Source: Cinclus cinclus (taxonomy: Eukaryota; Chordata; Aves; Passeriformes; Cinclidae). From it: DNA of 64,000 nt. The notes beneath the pieces were generated by a model. That model worked only from the letters and a program-made list of their open reading frames with translations. It had not been told where the DNA came from and did no database searches. The stretch is taken from NCBI RefSeq assembly GCF_963662255.1, contig NW_026912207.1:1-64000 (forward strand), read 5' to 3'. Below, one piece after another: positions 22,065 through 35,854 of this stretch (the first letter of the stretch is position 1; each line of letters opens with the position of its first letter). Position numbers and translations under genes: made by a program.

Positions 22065-23443
22065 CAGCCTGCTGTTCTGAAGCTTCGCTGGCTGCCGTTC
22101 GTGCCCAGACGCGATTTCCTTCCCAAGGAGGCGAAGCGCCGTCTACTTCTCGCAGCGAGCACGCTGCTCCTGGCTTTCGCTTCTGCCGCAACGAGCTCGC
22201 TACGAGCACTTTTCTTCTCAACCCTCTAGACCATTGCGTTCTGCTTTTCTTGTCTCGTGAATGGAGACGGAAAGCTTCTCGGCTACAATCTCGCCTAGAA
22301 CAACTGCGGCTACACATTAAGCTCGCCCGGAACGCCCTGCTGAAACTTGCCTTCTGGCACCACATTCGCGGGGCAGCCGTCTTTCTTCGGCCACCTGCCA
22401 AGTGGCCCCATATCGCCGCGCTCGTTGCACTCCGCTTGTCAGATTGGCTTCCCGTGGCGCTGATTTCAGCCTGGCCAAATACTAGCGCCGCGGAGAGCTG
22501 TCTCGCAGACAATCATGTTCCAGCATAGAAATTTGTCCTGCAATGTTCCCCCCTCTTTTCCCGCATTGTGCTGCTCTGATGAATGCCTTGAGCATGGAAC
22601 GACTTAAGCCAGCAAGTATTCCTCGCCGGCCACCTCTCGCTGTGCAAGAGGTATGCCGTGGACCCTTTGAACGCTGCCAAGCAAAAAGCAGAGCAGTGAC
22701 CATAAAAGCGAGGAGAGAGCATGCACGAAGCACACTAGTTCTGTCTAGTGCTTTCCGTGCAGAGAGGCGGCAAAGCTGAATGCCGTGCCAGAGCTTCACT
22801 TCTCGCTGGAGCACAGGAAGGCAAGAATGAAGAGGCAGAACACAGCCTTGGTTTCAGCAGCCTCCGGGGCTGCAAAAGTTCAGCAATAGCTCTGTCAAAG
22901 CAGAACTCGGCTGAGAATGCTCTCGCAGCTTGGGAAAGTTAGGCGCAGCTGTTGACCAGCTCTGCCCGTGGCCACAGGCTGCTTCTTCCACCTTCACTGT
23001 GGCAGAGCTTTTGCGGAACAGAGACGGCATTCTTCAAGGGCGTGTTCTCCAAGGTGCTGTGAAACAGAGCCTAGCACGCTGTCTCGCTGATCCTGGCTTT
23101 CGGCAAGCAGGCGTGCCAGACCGCCGACATTCTGCACTCTGGCAGCCTAGTTGCCAGCTTTCGGCAGCTGCTGTCCTAGCAAGGAAGCTCAGGGAGTCAA
23201 AGCCAGTGCCGGGCGGCACCTTTCTGCTTTGCCCGCCTAAGCGGCGCCACGCTCCCTCGGATACTGTGTCCTTTCCCTCTGCACTGCGTCTGCCGAGGTG
23301 CTCTCTGCCTCTCGGAGCAGAAGGGCAAAGGACAATGTTTTCCACAGCAGGGTAGAAATGGCATTGCTAGCAGGAAAGCTAGATGCCTTGGAACTGTCCC
23401 CTTAGCCCTTGCCACTCACTTCAGGCTCGTACGCTGAGCAGAA
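22065..23443 (+). repeat. Satellite monomer M17
   Basis: Complete copy carrying 499G, 586G, 1062G and the private 604T. It has the trimer marker 1062G but not 1264T/1276A. Confidence 0.97.
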
Positions 23444-24822
23444 CAGCCTGCTGTTCTGAAGCTTCGCTGGCTGCCGTTCGTGCCCAGACGCGATTTCCTT
23501 CCCAAGGAGGCGAAGCGCCGTCTACTTCTCGCAGCGAGCACGCTGCTCCTGGCTTTCGCTTCTGCCGCAACGAGCTCGCTACGAGCACTTTTCTTCTCAA
23601 CCCTCTAGACCATTGCGTTCTGCTTTTCTTGTCTCGTGAATGGAGACGGAAAGCTTCTCGGCTACAATCTCGCCTAGAACAACTGCGGCTACACATTAAG
23701 CTCGCCCGGAACGCCCTGCTGAAACTTGCCTTCTGGCACCACATTCGCGGGGCAGCCGTCTTTCTTCGGCCACCTGCCAAGTGGCCCCATATCGCCGCGC
23801 TCGTTGCACTCCGCTTGTCAGATTGGCTTCCCGTGGCGCTGATTTCAGCCTGGCCAAATACTAGCGCCGCGGAGAGCTGTCTCGCAGACAATCATGTTCC
23901 AGCATAGAAATTTGTCCTGCAATGTTCCCCCCTCTTTTCCCTCATTGTGCTGCTCTGATGAATGCCTTGAGCATGGAACGACTTAAGCCAGCAAGTATTC
24001 CTCGCCGGCCACCTCTCGCTGTGCAAGATGTATGCCGTGGACCCTTGGAACGCTGCCAAGCAAAAAGCAGAGCAGTGACCATAAAAGCGAGGAGAGAGCA
24101 TGCACGAAGCACACTAGTTCTGTCTAATGCTTTCCGTGCAGAGAGGCGGCAAAGCTGAATGCCGTGCCAGAGCTTCACTTCTCGCTGGAGCACAGGAAGG
24201 CAAGAATGAAGAGGCAGAACACAGCCTTGGTTTCAGCAGCCTCCGGGGCTGCAAAAGTTCAGCAATAGCTCTGTCAAAGCAGAACTCGGCTGAGAATGCT
24301 CTCGCAGCTTGGGAAAGTTAGGCGCAGCTGTTGACCAGCTCTGCCCGTGGCCACAGGCTGCTTCTTCCACCTTCACTGTGGCAGAGCTTTTGCGGAACAG
24401 AGACGGCATTCTTCAAGGGCGTGTTCTCCAAGGTGCTGTGAAACAGAGCCTAGCACGCTGTCTCGCTGATCCTGGCTTTCGGGAAGCAGGCGTGCCAGAC
24501 CGCCTACATTCTGCACTCTGGCAGCCTAGTTGCCAGCTTTCGGCAGCTGCTGTCCTAGCAAGGAAGCTCAGGGAGTCAAAGCCAGTGCCGGGCGGCACCT
24601 TTCTGCTTTGCCCGCCTAAGCGGCGCCACGCTCCCTCGGATACTGTGTCCTTTCCCTCTGCACTGCGTCTGCCGAGGTGCTCTCTGCCTCTCGGAGCAGA
24701 AGGGCAAAGGACAATGTTTTCCACAGCAGGGTAGAAATGGCATTGCTAGCAGGAAAGCTAGATGCCTTGGAACTGTCCCCTTAGCCCTTGCCACTCACTT
24801 CAGGCTCGTACGCTGAGCAGAA
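23444..24822 (+). repeat. Satellite monomer M18
   Basis: Complete copy with two private changes, 684A and 1040G. The 684A change (position 24127) disrupts the stem of the CTAG hairpin at offsets 664-689, the only copy where that happens. Confidence 0.97.
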
Positions 24823-26201
24823 CAGCCTGCTGTTCTGAAGCTTCGCTGGCTGCCGTTCGTGCCCAGACGCGATTTCCTTCCCAAGGAGGCGAAGCGCCGT
24901 CTACTTCTCGCAGCGAGCACGCTGCTCCTGGCTTTCGCTTCTGCCGCAACGAGCTCGCTACGAGCACTTTTCTTCTCAACCCTCTAGACCATTGCGTTCT
25001 GCTTTTCTTGTCTCGTGAATGGAGACGGAAAGCTTCTCGGCTACAATCTCGCCTAGAACAACTGCGGCTACACATTAAGCTCGCCCGGAACGCCCTGCTG
25101 AAACTTGCCTTCTGGCACCACATTCGCGGGGCAGCCGTCTTTCTTCGGCCACCTGCCAAGTGGCCCCATATCGCCGCGCTCGTTGCACTCCGCTTGTCAG
25201 ATTGGCTTCCCGTGGCGCTGATTTCAGCCTGGCCAAATACTAGCGCCGCGGAGAGCTGTCTCGCAGACAATCATGTTCCAGCATAGAAATTTGTCCTGCA
25301 ATGTTCCCCCCTCTTTTCCCTCATTGTGCTGCTCTGATGAATGCCTTGAGCATGGAACGACTTAAGCCAGCAAGTATTCCTCGCCGGCCACCTCTCGCTG
25401 TGCAAGAGGTATGCCGTGGACCCTTGGAACGCTGCCAAGCAAAAAGCAGAGCAGTGACCATAAAAGCGAGGAGAGAGCATGCACGAAGCACACTAGTTCT
25501 GTCTAGTGCTTTCCGTGCAGAGAGGCGGCAAAGCTGAATGCCGTGCCAGAGCTTCACTTCTCGCTGGAGCACAGGAAGGCAAGAATGAAGAGGCAGAACA
25601 CAGCCTTGGTTTCAGCAGCCTCCGGGGCTGCAAAAGTTCAGCAATAGCTCTGTCAAAGCAGAACTCGGCTGAGAATGCTCTCGCAGCTTGGGAAAGTTAG
25701 GCGCAGCTGTTGACCAGCTCTGCCCGTGGCCACAGGCTGCTTCTTCCACCTTCACTGTGGCAGAGCTTTTGCGGAACAGAGACGGCATTCTTCAAGGGCG
25801 TGTTCTCCAAGGTGCTGTGAAACAGAGCCTAGCACGCTGTCTCGCTGATCCTGGCTTTCGGCAAGCAGGCGTGCCAGACCGCCTACATTCTGCACTCTGG
25901 CAGCCTAGTTGCCAGCTTTCGGCAGCTGCTGTCCTAGCAAGGAAGCTCAGGGAGTCAAAGCCAGTGCCGGGCGGCACCTTTCTGCTTTGCCCGCCTAAGC
26001 GGCGCCACGCTCCCTCGGATACTGTGTCCTTTCCCTCTGCACTGCGTCTGCCGAGGTGCTCTCTGCCTCTCGGAGCAGAAGGGCAAAGGACAATGTTTTC
26101 CACAGCAGGGTAGAAATGGCATTGCTAGCAGGAAAGCTAGATGCCTTGGAACTGTCCCCTTAGCCCTTGCCACTCACTTCAGGCTCGTACGCTGAGCAGA
26201 A
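24823..26201 (+). repeat. Satellite monomer M19
   Basis: Complete copy with 586G only, identical at the read sites to M23, M24, M26 and M27. Confidence 0.97.
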
Positions 26202-27580
26202 CAGCCTGCTGTTCTGAAGCTTCGCTGGCTGCCGTTCGTGCCCAGACGCGATTTCCTTCCCAAGGAGGCGAAGCGCCGTCTACTTCTCGCAGCGAGCACG
26301 CTGCTCCTGGCTTTCGCTTCTGCCGCAACGAGCTCGCTACGAGCACTTTTCTTCTCAACCCTCTAGACCATTGCGTTCTGCTTTTCTTGTCTCGTGAATG
26401 GAGACGGAAAGCTTCTCGGCTACAATCTCGCCTAGAACAACTGCGGCTACACATTAAGCTCGCCCGGAACGCCCTGCTGAAACTTGCCTTCTGGCACCAC
26501 ATTCGCGGGGCAGCCGTCTTTCTTCGGCCACCTGCCAAGTGGCCCCATATCGCCGCGCTCGTTGCACTCCGCTTGTCAGATTGGCTTCCCGTGGCGCTGA
26601 TTTCAGCCTGGCCAAATACTAGCGCCGCGGAGAGCTGTCTCGCAGACAATCATGTTCCAGCATAGAAATTTGTCCTGCAATGTTCCCCCCTCTTTTCCCT
26701 CATTGTGCTGCTCTGATGAATGCCTTGAGCATGGAACGACTTAAGCCAGCAAGTATTCCTCGCCGGCCACCTCTCGCTGTGCAAGATTTATGCCGTGGAC
26801 CCTTGGAACGCTGCCAAGCAAAAAGCAGAGCAGTGACCATAAAAGCGAGGAGAGAGCATGCACGAAGCACACTAGTTCTGTCTAGTGCTTTCCGTGCAGA
26901 GAGGCGGCAAAGCTGAATGCCGTGCCAGAGCTTCACTTCTCGCTGGAGCACAGGAAGGCAAGAATGAAGAGGCAGAACACAGCCTTGGTTTCAGCAGCCT
27001 CCGGGGCTGCAAAAGTTCAGCAATAGCTCTGTCAAAGCAGAACTCGGCTGAGAATGCTCTCGCAGCTTGGGAAAGTTAGGCGCAGCTGTTGACCAGCTCT
27101 GCCCGTGGCCACAGGCTGCTTCTTCCACCTTCACTGTGGCAGAGCTTTTGCGGAACAGAGACGGCATTCTTCAAGGGCGTGTTCTCCAAGGTGCTGTGAA
27201 ACAGAGCCTAGCACGCTGTCTCGCTGATCCTGGCTTTCGGCAAGCAGGCGTGCCAGACCGCCGACATTCTGCACTCTGGCAGCCTAGTTGCCAGCTTTCG
27301 GCAGCTGCTGTCCTAGCAAGGAAGCTCAGGGAGTCAAAGCCAGTGCCGGGCGGCACCTTTCTGCTTTGCCCGCCTAAGCGGCGCCACGCTCCCTCGGATA
27401 CTGTGTCCTTTCCCTCTGCACTGCGTCTGCCGAGGTGCTCTCTGCCTCTCGGAGCAGAAGGGCATAGGACAATGTTATCCACAGCAGGGTAGAAATGGCA
27501 TTGCTAGCAGGAAAGCTAGATGCCTTGGAACTGTCCCCTTAGCCCTTGCCACTCACTTCAGGCTCGTACGCTGAGCAGAA
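26202..27580 (+). repeat. Satellite monomer M20 (trimer marker)
   Basis: Complete copy carrying the private 587T plus 1062G, 1264T and 1276A. The right-hand block equals that of M14 (six monomers upstream) and M35 (fifteen downstream). Confidence 0.97.
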
Positions 27581-28959
27581 CAGCTTGCTGTTCTGAAGCT
27601 TCGCTGGCTGCCGTTCGTGCCCAGACGCGATTTCCTTCCCAAGGAGGCGAAGCGCCGTCTACTTCTCGCAGCGAGCACGCTGCTCCTGGCTTTCGCTTCT
27701 GCCGCAACGAGCTCGCTACGAGCACTTTTCTTCTCAACCCTCTAGACCATTGCGTTCTGCTTTTCTTGTCTCGTGAATGGAGACGGAAAGCTTCTCGGCT
27801 ACAATCTCGCCTAGAACAACTGCGGCTACACATTAAGCTCGCCCGGAACGCCCTGCTGAAACTTGCCTTCTGGCACCACATTCGCGGGGCAGCCGTCTTT
27901 CTTCGGCCACCTGCCAAGTGGCCCCATATCGCCGCGCTCGTTGCACTCCGCTTGTCAGATTGGCTTCCCGTGGCGCTGATTTCAGCCTGGCCAAATACTA
28001 GCGCCGCGGAGAGCTGTCTCGCAGACAATCATGTTCCAGCATAGAAATTTGTCCTGCAATGTTCCCCCCTCTTTTCCCTCATTGTGCTGCTCTGATGAAT
28101 GCCTTGAGCATGGAACGACTTAAGCCAGCAAGTATTCCTCGCCGGCCACCTCTCGCTGTGCAAGAGGTATGCCGTGGAGCCTTGGAACGCTGCCAAGCAA
28201 AAAGCAGAGCAGTGACCATAAAAGCGAGGAGAGAGCATGCACGAAGCACACTAGTTCTGTCTAGTGCTTTCCGTGCAGAGAGGCGGCAAAGCTGAATGCC
28301 GTGCCAGAGCTTCACTTCTCGCTGGAGCACAGGAAGGCAAGAATGAAGAGGCAGAACACAGCCTTGGTTTCAGCAGCCTCCGGGGCTGCAAAAGTTCAGC
28401 AATAGCTCTGTCAAAGCAGAACTCGGCTGAGAATGCTCTCGCAGCTTGGGAAAGTTAGGCGCAGCTGTTGACCAGCTCTGCCCGTGGCCACAGGCTGCTT
28501 CTTCCACCTTCACTGTGGCAGAGCTTTTGCGGAGCAGAGAGGGCATTCTTCAAGGGCGTGTTCTCCAAGGTGCTGTGAAACAGAGCCTAGCACGCTGTCT
28601 CGCTGATCCTGGCTTTCGGCAAGCAGGCGTGCCAGACCGCCTACATTCTGCACTCTGGCAGCCTAGTTGCCAGCTTTCGGCAGCTGCTGTCCTAGCAAGG
28701 AAGCTCAGGGAGTCAAAGCCAGTGCCGGGCGGCACCTTTCTGCTTTGCCCGCCTAAGCGGCGCCACGCTCCCTCGGATACTGTGTCCTTTCCCTCTGCAC
28801 TGCGTCTGCCGAGGTGCTCTCTGCCTCTCGGAGCAGAAGGGCAAAGGACAATGTTTTCCACAGCAGGGTAGAAATGGCATTGCTAGCAGGAAAGCTAGAT
28901 GCCTTGGAACTGTCCCCTTAGCCCTTGCCACTCACTTCAGGCTCGTACGCTGAGCAGAA
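27581..28959 (+). repeat. Satellite monomer M21
   Basis: Complete copy carrying 5T, 586G, 599G, 954G and 961G. The 5T continues the 1264T/1276A block of M20. It is the most diverse unit in the middle of the array. Confidence 0.97.
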
Positions 28960-30338
28960 CAGCCTGCTGTTCTGAAGCTTCGCTGGCTGCCGTTCGTGCC
29001 CAGACGCGATTTCCTTCCCAAGGAGGCGAAGCGCCGTCTACTTCTCGCAGCGAGCACGCTGCTCCTGGCTTTCGCTTCTGCCGCAACGAGCTCGCTACGA
29101 GCACTTTTCTTCTCAACCCTCTAGACCATTGCTTTCTGCTTTTCTTGTCTCGTGAATGGAGACGGAAAGCTTCTCGGCTACAATCTCGCCTAGAACAACT
29201 GCGGCTACACATTAAGCTCGCCCGGAACGCCCTGCTGAAACTTGCCTTCTGGCACCCCATTCGCGGGGCAGCCGTCTTTCTTCGGCCACCTGCCAAGTGG
29301 CCCCATATCGCCGCGCTCGTTGCACTCCGCTTGTCAGATTGGCTTCCCGTGGCGCTGATTTCAGCCTGGCCAAATACTAGCGCCGCGGAGAGCTGTCTCG
29401 CAGACAATCATGTTCCAGCATAGAAATTTGTCCTGCAATGTTCCCCCCTCTTTTCCCTCATTGTGCTGCTCTGATGAATGCCTTGAGCATGGAACGACTT
29501 AAGCCAGCAAGTATTCCTCGCCGGCCACCTCTCGCTGTGCAAGATGTATGCCGTGGACCCTTGGAACGCTGCCAAGCAAAAAGCAGAGCAGTGACCATAA
29601 AAGCGAGGAGAGAGCATGCACGAAGCACACTAGTTCTGTCTAGTGCTTTCCGTGCAGAGAGGCGGCAAAGCTGAATGCCGTGCCAGAGCTTCACTTCTCG
29701 CTGGAGCACAGGAAGGCAAGAATGAAGAGGCAGAACACAGCCTTGGTTTCAGCAGCCTCCGGGGCTGCAAAAGTTCAGCAATAGCTCTGTCAAAGCAGAA
29801 CTCGGCTGAGAATGCTCTCGCAGCTTGGGAAAGTTAGGCGCAGCTGTTGACCAGCTCTGCCCGTGGCCACAGGCTGCTTCTTCCACCTTCACTGTGGCAG
29901 AGCTTTTGCGGAACAGAGACGGCATTCTTCAAGGGCGTGTTCTCCAAGGTGCTGTGAAACAGAGCCTAGCACGCTGTCTCGCTGATCCTGGCTTTCGGCA
30001 AGCAGGCGTGCCAGACCGCCTACATTCTGCACTCTGGCAGCCTAGTTGCCAGCTTTCGGCAGCTGCTGTCCTAGCAAGGAAGCTCAGGGAGTCAAAGCCA
30101 GTGCCGGGCGGCACCTTTCTGCTTTGCCCGCCTAAGCGGCGCCACGCTCCCTCGGATACTGTGTCCTTTCCCTCTGCACTGCGTCTGCCGAGGTGCTCTC
30201 TGCCTCTCGGAGCAGAAGGGCAAAGGACAATGTTTTCCACAGCAGGGTAGAAATGGCATTGCTAGCAGGAAAGCTAGATGCCTTGGAACTGTCCCCTTAG
30301 CCCTTGCCACTCACTTCAGGCTCGTACGCTGAGCAGAA
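28960..30338 (+). repeat. Satellite monomer M22 (trimer position 1)
   Basis: Complete copy carrying 174T and 298C, the pair that also marks M25 exactly three units downstream. Confidence 0.97.
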
Positions 30339-31717
30339 CAGCCTGCTGTTCTGAAGCTTCGCTGGCTGCCGTTCGTGCCCAGACGCGATTTCCTTCCCAA
30401 GGAGGCGAAGCGCCGTCTACTTCTCGCAGCGAGCACGCTGCTCCTGGCTTTCGCTTCTGCCGCAACGAGCTCGCTACGAGCACTTTTCTTCTCAACCCTC
30501 TAGACCATTGCGTTCTGCTTTTCTTGTCTCGTGAATGGAGACGGAAAGCTTCTCGGCTACAATCTCGCCTAGAACAACTGCGGCTACACATTAAGCTCGC
30601 CCGGAACGCCCTGCTGAAACTTGCCTTCTGGCACCACATTCGCGGGGCAGCCGTCTTTCTTCGGCCACCTGCCAAGTGGCCCCATATCGCCGCGCTCGTT
30701 GCACTCCGCTTGTCAGATTGGCTTCCCGTGGCGCTGATTTCAGCCTGGCCAAATACTAGCGCCGCGGAGAGCTGTCTCGCAGACAATCATGTTCCAGCAT
30801 AGAAATTTGTCCTGCAATGTTCCCCCCTCTTTTCCCTCATTGTGCTGCTCTGATGAATGCCTTGAGCATGGAACGACTTAAGCCAGCAAGTATTCCTCGC
30901 CGGCCACCTCTCGCTGTGCAAGAGGTATGCCGTGGACCCTTGGAACGCTGCCAAGCAAAAAGCAGAGCAGTGACCATAAAAGCGAGGAGAGAGCATGCAC
31001 GAAGCACACTAGTTCTGTCTAGTGCTTTCCGTGCAGAGAGGCGGCAAAGCTGAATGCCGTGCCAGAGCTTCACTTCTCGCTGGAGCACAGGAAGGCAAGA
31101 ATGAAGAGGCAGAACACAGCCTTGGTTTCAGCAGCCTCCGGGGCTGCAAAAGTTCAGCAATAGCTCTGTCAAAGCAGAACTCGGCTGAGAATGCTCTCGC
31201 AGCTTGGGAAAGTTAGGCGCAGCTGTTGACCAGCTCTGCCCGTGGCCACAGGCTGCTTCTTCCACCTTCACTGTGGCAGAGCTTTTGCGGAACAGAGACG
31301 GCATTCTTCAAGGGCGTGTTCTCCAAGGTGCTGTGAAACAGAGCCTAGCACGCTGTCTCGCTGATCCTGGCTTTCGGCAAGCAGGCGTGCCAGACCGCCT
31401 ACATTCTGCACTCTGGCAGCCTAGTTGCCAGCTTTCGGCAGCTGCTGTCCTAGCAAGGAAGCTCAGGGAGTCAAAGCCAGTGCCGGGCGGCACCTTTCTG
31501 CTTTGCCCGCCTAAGCGGCGCCACGCTCCCTCGGATACTGTGTCCTTTCCCTCTGCACTGCGTCTGCCGAGGTGCTCTCTGCCTCTCGGAGCAGAAGGGC
31601 AAAGGACAATGTTTTCCACAGCAGGGTAGAAATGGCATTGCTAGCAGGAAAGCTAGATGCCTTGGAACTGTCCCCTTAGCCCTTGCCACTCACTTCAGGC
31701 TCGTACGCTGAGCAGAA
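30339..31717 (+). repeat. Satellite monomer M23 (trimer position 2)
   Basis: Complete copy with 586G only, identical to M24, M26 and M27 at the read sites. Confidence 0.97.
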
Positions 31718-33096
31718 CAGCCTGCTGTTCTGAAGCTTCGCTGGCTGCCGTTCGTGCCCAGACGCGATTTCCTTCCCAAGGAGGCGAAGCGCCGTCTACT
31801 TCTCGCAGCGAGCACGCTGCTCCTGGCTTTCGCTTCTGCCGCAACGAGCTCGCTACGAGCACTTTTCTTCTCAACCCTCTAGACCATTGCGTTCTGCTTT
31901 TCTTGTCTCGTGAATGGAGACGGAAAGCTTCTCGGCTACAATCTCGCCTAGAACAACTGCGGCTACACATTAAGCTCGCCCGGAACGCCCTGCTGAAACT
32001 TGCCTTCTGGCACCACATTCGCGGGGCAGCCGTCTTTCTTCGGCCACCTGCCAAGTGGCCCCATATCGCCGCGCTCGTTGCACTCCGCTTGTCAGATTGG
32101 CTTCCCGTGGCGCTGATTTCAGCCTGGCCAAATACTAGCGCCGCGGAGAGCTGTCTCGCAGACAATCATGTTCCAGCATAGAAATTTGTCCTGCAATGTT
32201 CCCCCCTCTTTTCCCTCATTGTGCTGCTCTGATGAATGCCTTGAGCATGGAACGACTTAAGCCAGCAAGTATTCCTCGCCGGCCACCTCTCGCTGTGCAA
32301 GAGGTATGCCGTGGACCCTTGGAACGCTGCCAAGCAAAAAGCAGAGCAGTGACCATAAAAGCGAGGAGAGAGCATGCACGAAGCACACTAGTTCTGTCTA
32401 GTGCTTTCCGTGCAGAGAGGCGGCAAAGCTGAATGCCGTGCCAGAGCTTCACTTCTCGCTGGAGCACAGGAAGGCAAGAATGAAGAGGCAGAACACAGCC
32501 TTGGTTTCAGCAGCCTCCGGGGCTGCAAAAGTTCAGCAATAGCTCTGTCAAAGCAGAACTCGGCTGAGAATGCTCTCGCAGCTTGGGAAAGTTAGGCGCA
32601 GCTGTTGACCAGCTCTGCCCGTGGCCACAGGCTGCTTCTTCCACCTTCACTGTGGCAGAGCTTTTGCGGAACAGAGACGGCATTCTTCAAGGGCGTGTTC
32701 TCCAAGGTGCTGTGAAACAGAGCCTAGCACGCTGTCTCGCTGATCCTGGCTTTCGGCAAGCAGGCGTGCCAGACCGCCTACATTCTGCACTCTGGCAGCC
32801 TAGTTGCCAGCTTTCGGCAGCTGCTGTCCTAGCAAGGAAGCTCAGGGAGTCAAAGCCAGTGCCGGGCGGCACCTTTCTGCTTTGCCCGCCTAAGCGGCGC
32901 CACGCTCCCTCGGATACTGTGTCCTTTCCCTCTGCACTGCGTCTGCCGAGGTGCTCTCTGCCTCTCGGAGCAGAAGGGCAAAGGACAATGTTTTCCACAG
33001 CAGGGTAGAAATGGCATTGCTAGCAGGAAAGCTAGATGCCTTGGAACTGTCCCCTTAGCCCTTGCCACTCACTTCAGGCTCGTACGCTGAGCAGAA
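31718..33096 (+). repeat. Satellite monomer M24 (trimer position 3)
   Basis: Complete copy with 586G only. M23 and M24 form an identical adjacent pair. Confidence 0.97.
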
Positions 33097-34475
33097 CAGC
33101 CTGCTGTTCTGAAGCTTCGCTGGCTGCCGTTCGTGCCCAGACGCGATTTCCTTCCCAAGGAGGCGAAGCGCCGTCTACTTCTCGCAGCGAGCACGCTGCT
33201 CCTGGCTTTCGCTTCTGCCGCAACGAGCTCGCTACGAGCACTTTTCTTCTCAACCCTCTAGACCATTGCTTTCTGCTTTTCTTGTCTCGTGAATGGAGAC
33301 GGAAAGCTTCTCGGCTACAATCTCGCCTAGAACAACTGCGGCTACACATTAAGCTCGCCCGGAACGCCCTGCTGAAACTTGCCTTCTGGCACCCCATTCG
33401 CGGGGCAGCCGTCTTTCTTCGGCCACCTGCCAAGTGGCCCCATATCGCCGCGCTCGTTGCACTCCGCTTGTCAGATTGGCTTCCCGTGGCGCTGATTTCA
33501 GCCTGGCCAAATACTAGCGCCGCGGAGAGCTGTCTCGCAGACAATCATGTTCCAGCATAGAAATTTGTCCTGCAATGTTCCCCCCTCTTTTCCCTCATTG
33601 TGCTGCTCTGATGAATGCCTTGAGCATGGAACGACTTAAGCCAGCAAGTATTCCTCGCCGGCCACCTCTCGCTGTGCAAGATGTATGCCGTGGACCCTTG
33701 GAACGCTGCCAAGCAAAAAGCAGAGCAGTGACCATAAAAGCGAGGAGAGAGCATGCACGAAGCACACTAGTTCTGTCTAGTGCTTTCCGTGCAGAGAGGC
33801 GGCAAAGCTGAATGCCGTGCCAGAGCTTCACTTCTCGCTGGAGCACAGGAAGGCAAGAATGAAGAGGCAGAACACAGCCTTGGTTTCAGCAGCCTCCGGG
33901 GCTGCAAAAGTTCAGCAATAGCTCTGTCAAAGCAGAACTCGGCTGAGAATGCTCTCGCAGCTTGGGAAAGTTAGGCGCAGCTGTTGACCAGCTCTGCCCG
34001 TGGCCACAGGCTGCTTCTTCCACCTTCACTGTGGCAGAGCTTTTGCGGAACAGAGAGGGCATTCTTCAAGGGCGTGTTCTCCAAGGTGCTGTGAAACAGA
34101 GCCTAGCACGCTGTCTCGCTGATCCTGGCTTTCGGCAAGCAGGCGTGCCAGACCGCCTACATTCTGCACTCTGGCAGCCTAGTTGCCAGCTTTCGGCAGC
34201 TGCTGTCCTAGCAAGGAAGCTCAGGGAGTCAAAGCCAGTGCCGGGCGGCACCTTTCTGCTTTGCCCGCCTAAGCGGCGCCACGCTCCCTCGGATACTGTG
34301 TCCTTTCCCTCTGCACTGCGTCTGCCGAGGTGCTCTCTGCCTCTCGGAGCAGAAGGGCAAAGGACAATGTTTTCCACAGCAGGGTAGAAATGGCATTGCT
34401 AGCAGGAAAGCTAGATGCCTTGGAACTGTCCCCTTAGCCCTTGCCACTCACTTCAGGCTCGTACGCTGAGCAGAA
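33097..34475 (+). repeat. Satellite monomer M25 (trimer position 1)
   Basis: Complete copy carrying 174T, 298C and 961G. It differs from its trimer partner M22 only at 961G. Confidence 0.97.
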
Positions 34476-35854
34476 CAGCCTGCTGTTCTGAAGCTTCGCT
34501 GGCTGCCGTTCGTGCCCAGACGCGATTTCCTTCCCAAGGAGGCGAAGCGCCGTCTACTTCTCGCAGCGAGCACGCTGCTCCTGGCTTTCGCTTCTGCCGC
34601 AACGAGCTCGCTACGAGCACTTTTCTTCTCAACCCTCTAGACCATTGCGTTCTGCTTTTCTTGTCTCGTGAATGGAGACGGAAAGCTTCTCGGCTACAAT
34701 CTCGCCTAGAACAACTGCGGCTACACATTAAGCTCGCCCGGAACGCCCTGCTGAAACTTGCCTTCTGGCACCACATTCGCGGGGCAGCCGTCTTTCTTCG
34801 GCCACCTGCCAAGTGGCCCCATATCGCCGCGCTCGTTGCACTCCGCTTGTCAGATTGGCTTCCCGTGGCGCTGATTTCAGCCTGGCCAAATACTAGCGCC
34901 GCGGAGAGCTGTCTCGCAGACAATCATGTTCCAGCATAGAAATTTGTCCTGCAATGTTCCCCCCTCTTTTCCCTCATTGTGCTGCTCTGATGAATGCCTT
35001 GAGCATGGAACGACTTAAGCCAGCAAGTATTCCTCGCCGGCCACCTCTCGCTGTGCAAGAGGTATGCCGTGGACCCTTGGAACGCTGCCAAGCAAAAAGC
35101 AGAGCAGTGACCATAAAAGCGAGGAGAGAGCATGCACGAAGCACACTAGTTCTGTCTAGTGCTTTCCGTGCAGAGAGGCGGCAAAGCTGAATGCCGTGCC
35201 AGAGCTTCACTTCTCGCTGGAGCACAGGAAGGCAAGAATGAAGAGGCAGAACACAGCCTTGGTTTCAGCAGCCTCCGGGGCTGCAAAAGTTCAGCAATAG
35301 CTCTGTCAAAGCAGAACTCGGCTGAGAATGCTCTCGCAGCTTGGGAAAGTTAGGCGCAGCTGTTGACCAGCTCTGCCCGTGGCCACAGGCTGCTTCTTCC
35401 ACCTTCACTGTGGCAGAGCTTTTGCGGAACAGAGACGGCATTCTTCAAGGGCGTGTTCTCCAAGGTGCTGTGAAACAGAGCCTAGCACGCTGTCTCGCTG
35501 ATCCTGGCTTTCGGCAAGCAGGCGTGCCAGACCGCCTACATTCTGCACTCTGGCAGCCTAGTTGCCAGCTTTCGGCAGCTGCTGTCCTAGCAAGGAAGCT
35601 CAGGGAGTCAAAGCCAGTGCCGGGCGGCACCTTTCTGCTTTGCCCGCCTAAGCGGCGCCACGCTCCCTCGGATACTGTGTCCTTTCCCTCTGCACTGCGT
35701 CTGCCGAGGTGCTCTCTGCCTCTCGGAGCAGAAGGGCAAAGGACAATGTTTTCCACAGCAGGGTAGAAATGGCATTGCTAGCAGGAAAGCTAGATGCCTT
35801 GGAACTGTCCCCTTAGCCCTTGCCACTCACTTCAGGCTCGTACGCTGAGCAGAA
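34476..35854 (+). repeat. Satellite monomer M26 (trimer position 2)
   Basis: Complete copy with 586G only, matching M23. Confidence 0.97.
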